From Bacteroidota bacterium (GTDB lineage: Bacteria; Bacteroidota; Ignavibacteria; UBA10030): a DNA stretch of 7,160 nucleotides. Positions 1 to 5,723 of this stretch are shown here, piece after piece (position 1 is the stretch's first letter; each line of letters begins with the position of its first letter). The notes below the pieces were generated by a model. That model was not told the origin of the DNA and made no database searches. It worked only from the letters and a program-made list of their open reading frames with translations. Location: assembly GCA_003519375.1 (NCBI GenBank), contig DOWV01000318.1, positions 1-7,160 of the forward strand. The letters are read 5' to 3'. A program made the translations under genes and the position numbers.

Positions 1-61
1 GCGGGGAATTTCACGCGTTGTGAATGGATTGCAGGAAGTCTAGCGCGTCTCTTTGATTTTC

Positions 62-85
62 TTTGCGACTTGGCGACTTTGCGTG
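62..85 (+). repeat. 8-base-period tandem repeat, copy A
   Basis: Three consecutive 8-base units are visible: TTTGCGAC (62-69), TTGGCGAC (70-77) and TTTGCGTG (78-85). They match the pattern TTNGYGNC except at the end of the last unit. The array lies in the only non-coding stretch before the first gene and ends 10 bases before its TTG start. Related arrays occur at 2156-2171 and 2228-2251. The function is unknown; a dispersed intergenic repeat is the simplest reading. Confidence 0.6.
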
Positions 86-95
86 ATATCTTCCC

Positions 96-2129
96 TTGGC
101 AACAAGAACCCCAAATACCGCCCCGCTTCTCTCCATTATCATCGTCAACTACAACGTGCGGGACTTTCTGCATCATGCTCTCGTATCGTTGCGGAAAGCG
201 ACGAAGGGGATACGAGGCGAAATCATCGTTGTGGATAATGCCTCCGATGACGGCAGCATCGAAATGGTCCGCCGCCGGTTCGCATCGGTACATCTCATCG
301 CCAACAAGAGCAATCTGGGCTTTGCCCGGGCCAACAACCTCGGGCTGAAACGCGCCCGCGGGAAATTCCTCCTTCTCATCAACCCCGACACGATCGTGCA
401 GGAAGATACCCTCCGCGTGATGTTGAAGTTCTTCGCCGAGAATCCGGACGTCGGCCTCGCGGGCTGCAAAATCCTCAATCCCGACGGAACGTTTCAGCTT
501 GCCTGCAGGCGGAGTTTCCCGCGGCCGTGGGCGGCGCTCACCAAGATGACGGGTCTGAGTGCCCTCTTCCCGCGTTCCCGGTTCTTCGGAAAATACAACC
601 TGACGTATCTCAACCCGGACGAAACGTACGAACTTGACGCGGTAAGCGGTTCTTTCATGATGGTGCGGCGGGAAGCGTACGAACAGGTGGGTGGATTGGA
701 CGAAGATTTCTTCATGTACGGCGAGGACCTCGATTGGTGTTACCGCATTCAACAGGCGGGGTGGAAGAACTATTACGTGCACTCGACACAGATCATTCAT
801 TACAAAGGAGAGAGCACAAAGCGAAGCGACCTGAACGAGATTCGGACGTTCTATCACGCCATGCATCTGTTCGTCCGGAAGCATCTGAGCGGCTCGAGAA
901 TGTTCGCGTTTCTTATCCGTTCCGCCATCAGTGTCTCGGCGTGGCTGGCGATGGTCAAGGCGTTTGTCCGCCCCCTCGGGGTGGCGATCGTCGATGTCCT
1001 GCTGGTAGACCTCTCGCTGCTCATTGCCGAGTTGATCTGGTTCGGAAGCGTTTCCCGCCTTCCGCAGGAGGCCAATCCCATTGTGTTCACGGTGCCGGCG
1101 CTCATCGTTGTGGTGAGCCTCTACCTCGCCGGCGTTTACACGCACCGACGAATGTCGGTTTCGCGGTCGATCGTCGGGACTGCCGTGGGTTTTGTCGTCA
1201 TCTCGGCGCTGGTATTCTTCTTCAAAGACTACGGTTTCAGCCGTGGCGTGACAATCATCTCCGGAGTGTTGAGCACCCTCTTTCTCCCGCTCTGGCGGTT
1301 CTCCCTCAGGCTCACGGGCAAAAGCACATCGGAAGGGCGGCGAAGCATCCTGGGCCGGAAAACGCTTATCGTTGGAACAGACAAGTCGGCAGAGGAATTG
1401 CTGCGCCGACTGCGAAGCCGCGTGAGCGACGGATACGATGTGCTCGGTTTCGTAGATGTCAACCGGAAACGCGTCGGCGAGGAACTTGCCGGCCTGCCGA
1501 TTGTCGGGAGCACCGACAATATCGGGAAGATCATCCAGGACCTTCGCGCCAGCGACGTCATCTTCTCGACTCAGACGCTTTCTTACGCGGACATCCTTGC
1601 CGTCATCGGACGGACGCGTGAACTCTCGGTGAATTTTCACCTCGTTCCGAGCACGCTCGAAGTGATCATTGGAAAAGGAAGCATCGATTCACTTGATAAG
1701 CTTCCCCTTGTTCAGATCACCTATAATATCGAGAAATCAACCAACCGCACGCTCAAGCGGCTCTTCGATATCGTCGTTTCACTCGTCCTTTTGATTTCGA
1801 TCTATCCTTTCATATATTTCAAGAAATCTGTCACTGGCGGCTCCCGATCGAAGTTCATCCTGGGGCTTCCGTCGGTCCTTTCGGGGAACCGGAGCATTGT
1901 AGGCCCGCCCATCGTACCCCGGAGCGCAGAACCCCGCGCAAACGACGGCCCGGCATCAGAACTCTATCTCGGGAAACCGGGATTGGCCGGCCTGATCCAG
2001 CTTCAGGGAGACCGGGTGCTCTCGATGGAAGAACGGGAGCAATACAATCTCTACTACGCCAAGAATCAATCAACCGCACTCGATCTCGAGATTCTTCTGA
2101 AGACTCTGCTGCAGCCGCGGCGAGACTAA
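96..2129 (+). CDS. GT2 glycosyltransferase fused to a catalytically gutted polyprenyl sugar-phosphate transferase (WbaP-like) domain
   Basis: This is a 677-residue membrane-anchored protein of envelope polysaccharide assembly. Residues about 11-240 form a WbbL/rhamnosyltransferase-like GT2 domain: the LSIIIVNYN opening strand, VVDNASDDGS, LLLINPD at the DXD-like metal/nucleotide site (about 93-98), the acidic GEDLDW motif (209-214) and HYKGES (235-240). Hydrophobic segments lie near 294-317, 328-348, 357-376 and 384-400. Residues about 421-520 resemble the nucleotide-binding-like domain of WbaP/PssY proteins (TLIVGTDKSAEEL, GYDVLGFVDVN). A phosphoglycosyltransferase-type tail follows (KRLFDIVVSLVLL at 554-566, SIVGPP at 600-605, GKPGLAGLIQL at 626-636, YNLYYAKNQS ending in LDLEILLKT). 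That tail is only about 125 residues, against roughly 190 in the family. It lacks the KFRSM-type and Asp-Glu catalytic motifs, so I infer that only the GT2 half is an active transferase. The start is TTG: an in-frame stop at 84-86 leaves no earlier option, and no ribosome binding site is seen. The sugar donor cannot be read from the sequence. Confidence 0.88.
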   Translation: MATRTPNTAPLLSIIIVNYNVRDFLHHALVSLRKATKGIRGEIIVVDNASDDGSIEMVRRRFASVHLIANKSNLGFARANNLGLKRARGKFLLLINPDTIVQEDTLRVMLKFFAENPDVGLAGCKILNPDGTFQLACRRSFPRPWAALTKMTGLSALFPRSRFFGKYNLTYLNPDETYELDAVSGSFMMVRREAYEQVGGLDEDFFMYGEDLDWCYRIQQAGWKNYYVHSTQIIHYKGESTKRSDLNEIRTFYHAMHLFVRKHLSGSRMFAFLIRSAISVSAWLAMVKAFVRPLGVAIVDVLLVDLSLLIAELIWFGSVSRLPQEANPIVFTVPALIVVVSLYLAGVYTHRRMSVSRSIVGTAVGFVVISALVFFFKDYGFSRGVTIISGVLSTLFLPLWRFSLRLTGKSTSEGRRSILGRKTLIVGTDKSAEELLRRLRSRVSDGYDVLGFVDVNRKRVGEELAGLPIVGSTDNIGKIIQDLRASDVIFSTQTLSYADILAVIGRTRELSVNFHLVPSTLEVIIGKGSIDSLDKLPLVQITYNIEKSTNRTLKRLFDIVVSLVLLISIYPFIYFKKSVTGGSRSKFILGLPSVLSGNRSIVGPPIVPRSAEPRANDGPASELYLGKPGLAGLIQLQGDRVLSMEEREQYNLYYAKNQSTALDLEILLKTLLQPRRD

Positions 2130-2155
2130 AAGGATGCTGAAATACAAAATGAGGC

Positions 2156-2171
2156 GCCACGAAGTCACAAA
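2156..2171 (-). repeat. 8-base-period tandem repeat, copy B (inverted)
   Basis: Read on the minus strand, this gives two adjacent units, TTTGTGAC (2171-2164) and TTCGTGGC (2163-2156), of the TTNGYGNC family also seen at 62-85 and 2228-2251. With flanking bases, 2157-2174 is complementary to 2233-2250 at 15 of 18 positions. Copies B and C could therefore pair across a loop of about 58 bases in a transcript through the accA leader. Confidence 0.5.
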
Positions 2172-2227
2172 GTCTTTCTTTTTCAAATGGCGATTTCTTT
2201 TGTGATCAGGTCCCGAGATTCAGACTG

Positions 2228-2251
2228 TTCGTGACTTAGTGCCTTTGTGGC
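2228..2251 (+). repeat. 8-base-period tandem repeat, copy C
   Basis: Three adjacent units are present: TTCGTGAC (2228-2235), TTAGTGCC (2236-2243) and TTTGTGGC (2244-2251), all matching TTNGYGNC. A near-match single unit, TTTGTGAT, lies at 2199-2206. The array sits in the 184-base spacer upstream of accA. Apart from copies B and C, the spacer (2130-2313) shows no convincing promoter, no terminator with a U-tract and no gene. An in-frame GTG at 2239, inside the repeat, is not the accA start. Confidence 0.55.
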
Positions 2252-2300
2252 AAGAAAAAAAGAGTTCTTGCGGATCGTTCTGGGCGCAGAGAGGCGGCAA

Positions 2301-2306
2301 AAGGAG
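2301..2306 (+). promoter_or_regulatory. Ribosome binding site fixing the accA start
   Basis: AAGGAG lies 7 bases before the ATG at 2314. It chooses this start over the upstream in-frame GTG at 2239, which would add 25 residues that do not look like AccA. Confidence 0.85.
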
Positions 2307-2313
2307 CCACTGT

Positions 2314-3264
2314 ATGGCAAAAATGGTACTGGAGTTTGAGAAACCGATCATCGAGCTGGAGCAGAAAATCGAGGAGATGAGGAAGTATGCCGACAACCTC
2401 GACATTGTCGATGAGATCTCAACACTCGAAAAGAAGGTCGACCAGCTTCGCGAGGCGATCTTTTCGAATCTCACGCGCTGGCAGCGCGTTCAGCTTGCCA
2501 GGCACCCGGATCGCCCCTATACGCTCGACTATATTCAAATGATGACCGATGATTTCATCGAGTTTCATGGTGACCGGCTCTTCGGCGACGACAAGGCGAT
2601 CGTCGGCGGATTTGCGAAGATTGATGATCAGAAACTCATGATCATCGGCCATCAGAAGGGGAGAGACACAAAATCGAACGTCTTCAGAAACTTCGGCATG
2701 CCGAATCCGGAGGGGTATCGGAAAGCCCTCCGGTTGATGCAGCTGGCTGCGAAGTTCAACAGGCCCGTCATCACGCTTCTCGATACGCCGGGAGCCTATC
2801 CCGGGATCGGAGCGGAGGAACGCGGTCAGGCGCAGGCGATTGCCAGAAATCTCTTTGAGATGTCCCACCTTCCCGTGCCGATCATCGTGGTTATTATCGG
2901 TGAGGGTGCATCCGGCGGTGCGCTTGGGATCGGTGTCGGGGATCGGATTCTGATGTTCGAGAATGCGTGGTATTCGGTGATCGCGCCGGAATCCTGTTCC
3001 TCGATACTCTGGAGGAGCTGGGAATACAAAGAGCAGGCGGCCGAATCGCTGAAACTGACTGCAGCGGACTTGCTGGAGCAGAAAATTATAGACAGGATCG
3101 TTCCTGAACCTCCGGGAGGAGCACATCGCAATCATGAGGCGATGGCTTTCACACTCAAGAAGATTATTCTCGAAGAGTTGAAAGCCCTCAGGAAAATGAA
3201 GCCGGAAAAGCTGGTCGAGAAACGCGTCGAGAAATTCTCGAAGATGGGTGCGTGGAAGGAATAG
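2314..3264 (+). CDS. accA: Acetyl-CoA carboxylase carboxyltransferase subunit alpha
   Basis: AccA pairs with AccD to form the cytoplasmic carboxyltransferase that moves CO2 from biotin on AccB to acetyl-CoA. The product is malonyl-CoA, the committed precursor of fatty acids. The 316-residue product is close to the E. coli length (319). An N-terminal helical, coiled-coil-like region (about 5-50, FEKPIIELEQKIEEM) is followed by the signature blocks LARHPDRPYTLDY (61-73), DDKAIVGG (92-99), IIGHQKGRDTK (110-120), NFGMPNPEGYRKALRLMQ (126-143), DTPGAYPGIGAEERGQ (157-172) and the oxyanion-forming GEGASGGALGIGVGD (196-210). PEPPGGAHRN (264-273) and a basic C-terminal helix close the protein. It looks intact and functional. 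accD is not in this window, so the subunits are encoded apart here. The thioesterase begins 3 bases downstream, which implies co-transcription. Confidence 0.97.
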   Translation: MAKMVLEFEKPIIELEQKIEEMRKYADNLDIVDEISTLEKKVDQLREAIFSNLTRWQRVQLARHPDRPYTLDYIQMMTDDFIEFHGDRLFGDDKAIVGGFAKIDDQKLMIIGHQKGRDTKSNVFRNFGMPNPEGYRKALRLMQLAAKFNRPVITLLDTPGAYPGIGAEERGQAQAIARNLFEMSHLPVPIIVVIIGEGASGGALGIGVGDRILMFENAWYSVIAPESCSSILWRSWEYKEQAAESLKLTAADLLEQKIIDRIVPEPPGGAHRNHEAMAFTLKKIILEELKALRKMKPEKLVEKRVEKFSKMGAWKE

Positions 3265-3267
3265 TCC

Positions 3268-3717
3268 ATGGGCGACCAACGCCGCGCTATCAGCAACGCT
3301 CTCAAAATTCGTGTCCGCTACGCCGATACCGACGCAATGAAGTTTGTCTACTATGCCAAGTACTTTGAATATTTTGAAGAGGGACGATCGGAGCTGCTGC
3401 GCTCGATCGGCATACCGTACACGGTAATCGAAAAGCAGGGAATCCTCATCGCTGTCGTCGAGGCGTATGCGAAATACCGGCGGTCGGCACGTTACGATGA
3501 TCTCCTGACGGTCGAAACGACGCTCGCGGAGATGCCGGTTGCGCGGATCAGACTTCAGTACCGCATCTTCTCCGAAGGAGAGAAGGAGCCGATCGTCGAG
3601 GGTCACACGGTCCATAGTTTTCTTCACGCAGAAACCGGAAAGCCGACAAGGGCTCCGGCCATGTTCCTGCAAATGCTTCAGGAAGCCATGAACAACGCTC
3701 AGGAGTCACATGCTTAA
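3268..3717 (+). CDS. YbgC/4HBT-family acyl-CoA thioesterase
   Basis: This 149-residue protein has the hotdog fold of the 4-hydroxybenzoyl-CoA thioesterase group, which hydrolyses acyl-CoA thioesters in the cytoplasm. The signature runs from RYADTDAMKFVYY (17-29) through the hotdog helix KYFEYFEEGRSELLR (31-45). Asp22 is at the usual catalytic position. Later blocks also fit the family: YAKYRRSARYDD (67-78) and EGHTVHSFLHAETGKPTRAP (111-130). One departure is Lys25 where the family pattern usually has Gly or Ala. The ATG at 3268 has GGAAGGA at 3254-3260, 7 bases upstream and inside the end of accA. The gene also overlaps the next by 8 bases, so translational coupling is likely. The substrate is unknown; proximity to accA suggests a fatty acyl-CoA or malonyl-type intermediate, but this is inference. 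Confidence 0.88.
   Translation: MGDQRRAISNALKIRVRYADTDAMKFVYYAKYFEYFEEGRSELLRSIGIPYTVIEKQGILIAVVEAYAKYRRSARYDDLLTVETTLAEMPVARIRLQYRIFSEGEKEPIVEGHTVHSFLHAETGKPTRAPAMFLQMLQEAMNNAQESHA
3701..3705 (+). promoter_or_regulatory. Ribosome binding site of the Trm112-like gene
   Basis: AGGAG lies 4 bases before the ATG at 3710 and inside the end of the thioesterase gene. It supports the reality of the 54-codon overlapping gene. Confidence 0.65.
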
Positions 3718-3874
3718 ACCGGAACTCCTCGAGATCCTTTGCTGCCCGAAGTGCAAGGGAGATCTTGAGTACAAACAGGCTCAGCAAACGCTGACCTGCA
3801 AGTCGTGCGGACACGTCTACCAGGTGAAAGACGACATCCCCATCATGCTGGTGAACGAGGGCGGGAAGAGCTAG
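3710..3874 (+). CDS. Trm112/YcaR-family small zinc-ribbon protein
   Basis: This 54-residue protein is short enough to be missed by length cut-offs. It begins MLKPELLEILCCPKC and has two Cys pairs, C12-x-x-C15 and C30-x-x-C33, that can bind one zinc ion. The family ending is present as DDIPIML (41-47). This is the classic bacterial Trm112-like (E. coli YcaR) architecture and length. In eukaryotes and archaea Trm112 is an activating partner of several methyltransferases; the role in bacteria is less settled. No methyltransferase gene is adjacent here. The start overlaps the thioesterase stop by 8 bases and has an AGGAG upstream. The last codons form the left arm of a strong hairpin (3857-3889) that leads into the flippase gene. 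Confidence 0.9.
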   Translation: MLKPELLEILCCPKCKGDLEYKQAQQTLTCKSCGHVYQVKDDIPIMLVNEGGKS

Positions 3875-3889
3875 CGCTCTCCGCTCCTC
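3857..3889 (+). promoter_or_regulatory. Imperfect 13-bp hairpin across the stop of the Trm112-like gene
   Basis: The left arm GAGG-GCGG-(GA)-AGAGC (3857-3871) pairs with the right arm GCTCT-CCGC-(T)-CCTC (3876-3889) across a TAGC loop at 3872-3875. This gives 13 Watson-Crick pairs with a two-base bulge and a one-base bulge. The TAG stop at 3872-3874 lies in the loop. The hairpin ends 12 bases before the flippase ATG, and the following bases are C-rich with no T-run, so it is not a standard intrinsic terminator. A role in transcript processing, partial attenuation or translational control is possible but not shown. Confidence 0.5.
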
Positions 3890-3901
3890 CGTCCTCCCTC
3901 C

Positions 3902-5371
3902 ATGCTCGATCGCATCTTTAAGCTTGGAAAAGAAGCGGCCATCTACGGGCTCAGCTCGATTGTTGGCCGCTTTCTTAATTTCCTCCTTGTACCCCTTTAC
4001 ACGAACTACCTCGCGACTGCTGAATATGGCGTCGTCGCGAACACGTATGCCTATATCGCATTCGCAGGGGTGATCTATGGCTACGGCATGGACTCCGCGT
4101 ACATGCGGTTCGTGGCCTCGCTGGAGAAATGGGACAAGAAGCAGGCAGTCAGTGTTCCGCTCGTATCTCTTACCGCAACTTCGCTTCTTTTTTCTTTTGC
4201 CCTCTACATCTCGGCGCCATTGCTTGCGGACCTCCTCGGTATTGAGCACGCCGAGTATGTGCGCTATTCGGCGGGAATCCTCTTCTTCGACACGATGATG
4301 ATCGTCCCGTTCGCGTACCTCCGGATGGAGAATCGTGCGCGCATGTTTGCCGGAATGCGGATCCTGAGTATCGTGATCACCATCATTCTGACCGTGATCT
4401 TCCTCGTCGTCCTTCACATGAAGGCCGAAACGGTCTTCATCGCCGGTCTCATCGCGTCCGGCATCACCGCGATCACTCTTCTCGTGATCGTCCGGAAGGA
4501 ATTCACGGTTCATTTTTCGACACCACTCTACCGGGAGATGCTCCGGTTCGGCCTGCCCTACATCCCGGCAGGTTTGGCTGGAATCGCCATTCAAGTCATT
4601 GACCGTCCAATTCTGAAAGCACTCACCGACAACGACACTGTCGGAATCTATCAGGCGAACTACCGGCTCGGAGTACTGATGATGCTCGTGGTTGGCATGT
4701 TCGACTACGCCTGGCGCCCGTTTTTCCTCACTCATGCCAAGGACGAGGACGCTCCCAAACTCTTCTCAAAAGTGTTTACGTACTTTGTCTCAGCGATGAT
4801 GTTTGTTTTTGTGGCGGTGACCCTTTTCATCGACGACCTCGTCCGGATTCCGATTTTCGGAAGGCATTTCATCGGCTCGAACTATTGGGGCGGCCTTGAC
4901 ATCGTTCCTATTGTTCTCCTTTCCTACGTATTCACAGGCGCCTACGTTAATTTCGTCGTCGGCGTTTACCTCGAGAAGAAAACCAAGTACCTTCCTCTTG
5001 CCACAGGAGCCGGAGCGGTGGTCAATGTCATCGCCAACCTCCTATTGATCCCGAGGCTGGGAATGACCGGAGCAGCTGTCGCCACACTGCTGAGTTACGT
5101 TGTCATGGCGGTTGGCATCTATTTCCCGTCTCAACGGTTCTATCACGTACGGTATGAATGGAGTCGTTTGGCACGCGTCTTTGTGCTGGGCATCAGCATT
5201 GTCCTGGTGTTTCTGGCGATGGACCTCCAACCGATGTCAGGAACCGCGTTGTTGATCAAGCTTGGTCTGACGGCTCTGTTTGTCACGCTGGTCTTTGTTC
5301 TGAGGGTTTTTGACAACGCGGACATCAGAGAAACGAAAACGGCTCTTCTCAAGATGTTTGGACGGTCTTGA
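3902..5371 (+). CDS. Polysaccharide/oligosaccharide flippase (MOP superfamily, Wzx-like)
   Basis: This 489-residue inner-membrane protein has roughly 12-14 hydrophobic segments (for example about 11-33, 85-106, 118-140, 153-171, 176-197, 291-311, 331-356, 363-384, 388-409, 425-441 and 447-469). The opening is typical of the family: GLSSIVGRFLNFLLVPLYTN (16-35), with LATAEYGVV (37-45) and a tract like the RF...R pattern near 69-75. Internal FGLPYIPAGLAG (216-227), IDRPILK (233-239) and GIYQANYRLG (248-257) match the second repeat half of Wzx-type flippases, and PRLGMTGAAVATLLSY (384-399) the late conserved segment. Such proteins move undecaprenyl-linked glycans across the inner membrane, which fits the glycosyltransferase at 96-2129. 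The ATG at 3902 has no Shine-Dalgarno sequence: the preceding bases are pyrimidine-rich (CCTCC repeats) and follow a hairpin. The exact substrate cannot be read from the sequence. Confidence 0.9.
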   Translation: MLDRIFKLGKEAAIYGLSSIVGRFLNFLLVPLYTNYLATAEYGVVANTYAYIAFAGVIYGYGMDSAYMRFVASLEKWDKKQAVSVPLVSLTATSLLFSFALYISAPLLADLLGIEHAEYVRYSAGILFFDTMMIVPFAYLRMENRARMFAGMRILSIVITIILTVIFLVVLHMKAETVFIAGLIASGITAITLLVIVRKEFTVHFSTPLYREMLRFGLPYIPAGLAGIAIQVIDRPILKALTDNDTVGIYQANYRLGVLMMLVVGMFDYAWRPFFLTHAKDEDAPKLFSKVFTYFVSAMMFVFVAVTLFIDDLVRIPIFGRHFIGSNYWGGLDIVPIVLLSYVFTGAYVNFVVGVYLEKKTKYLPLATGAGAVVNVIANLLLIPRLGMTGAAVATLLSYVVMAVGIYFPSQRFYHVRYEWSRLARVFVLGISIVLVFLAMDLQPMSGTALLIKLGLTALFVTLVFVLRVFDNADIRETKTALLKMFGRS

Positions 5372-5393
5372 TGTCATTTGCGGGAATCCGGCG

Positions 5394-5723
5394 ATGAAGT
5401 TGCGTGTGCACTGGATCGGAACAATTGCCCTGGGGGCAGTGTTGATGGTGGTGGGGGGATGCCGAACTCAGCAAGAGGCTGCGACGGTCGCCGGAAGTCT
5501 GACCGGAACTCTCTTTGTGACCGGCAACGAGCCCTTCACTGATATTTCCCTCCAATCTGCTCATGGTCGAATGCATGTCATTCAGAGAGACACCAGCGAG
5601 CTCTATTCGAGACTCCGCGGCCTGCAGGGCAAGAAAGTCCGGCTCCAGTTCCGTCTGCCCGCGGCGAGAAAAGATTCCTCATTGATTATTGTCAATCACT
5701 ATGACCTTGTCACCGAGCGATAG
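5394..5723 (+). CDS. Small lipoprotein with an OB-fold-like domain
   Basis: The protein has 109 residues. A basic start (MKLR) is followed by a hydrophobic stretch (about 7-20) and the lipobox VGGC ending at Cys23, so it should be exported, lipidated and cleaved by signal peptidase II. The mature part is one short beta-rich domain: GSLTGTLFVTGNEPFTDISL (34-53), then GRMHVIQ (58-64) and LQGKKVRLQFRL (77-88), closing with IIVNHYDL (98-105). The 'GNEPFT...L...G..V' layout resembles small periplasmic OB-fold-like domains, but I do not recognise a named family. An earlier in-frame ATG at 5310 lies inside the flippase gene and would bury the signal sequence behind 28 charged residues, so 5394 is chosen. 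The gene starts 22 bases after the flippase stop and overlaps the peptidase by 23 bases. Confidence 0.75.
   Translation: MKLRVHWIGTIALGAVLMVVGGCRTQQEAATVAGSLTGTLFVTGNEPFTDISLQSAHGRMHVIQRDTSELYSRLRGLQGKKVRLQFRLPAARKDSSLIIVNHYDLVTER

Noticed and set aside
10..24. A short inverted repeat, TTCAC-gcgtt-GTGAA
   Set aside because: Five-base arms with a five-base spacer are expected by chance, and no other operator or promoter feature supports it.
734..1621. A 295-codon open frame on the + strand inside the glycosyltransferase gene
   Set aside because: It is rich in Arg, His and Pro with no domain, while the other frame has a continuous GT2 and membrane protein.
2239..2313. An N-terminal extension of AccA from a GTG at 2239
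   Set aside because: The extension lies partly in the repeat array and does not resemble AccA. The ATG at 2314 has an ideal AAGGAG.
2130..2313. A sigma-70 or Bacteroidetes-type promoter for accA
   Set aside because: I found no convincing pair of -35/-10 or -33/-7 boxes by eye.
2419..3672. A 417-codon open frame on the minus strand across accA and the thioesterase
   Set aside because: The + strand encodes clear, full-length AccA and thioesterase proteins. The minus-strand product has no recognisable domain and is explained by codon bias in the real genes.
3548..4735. A 395-codon open frame on the minus strand across the flippase
   Set aside because: The product is packed with Asp, His and Glu, as expected from reading ATC/GTC-rich membrane codons backwards. 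It is a shadow of the flippase.
5310..5393. An earlier start for the small lipoprotein at 5310
   Set aside because: It lies inside the flippase gene and would place 28 mostly polar residues before the signal sequence.
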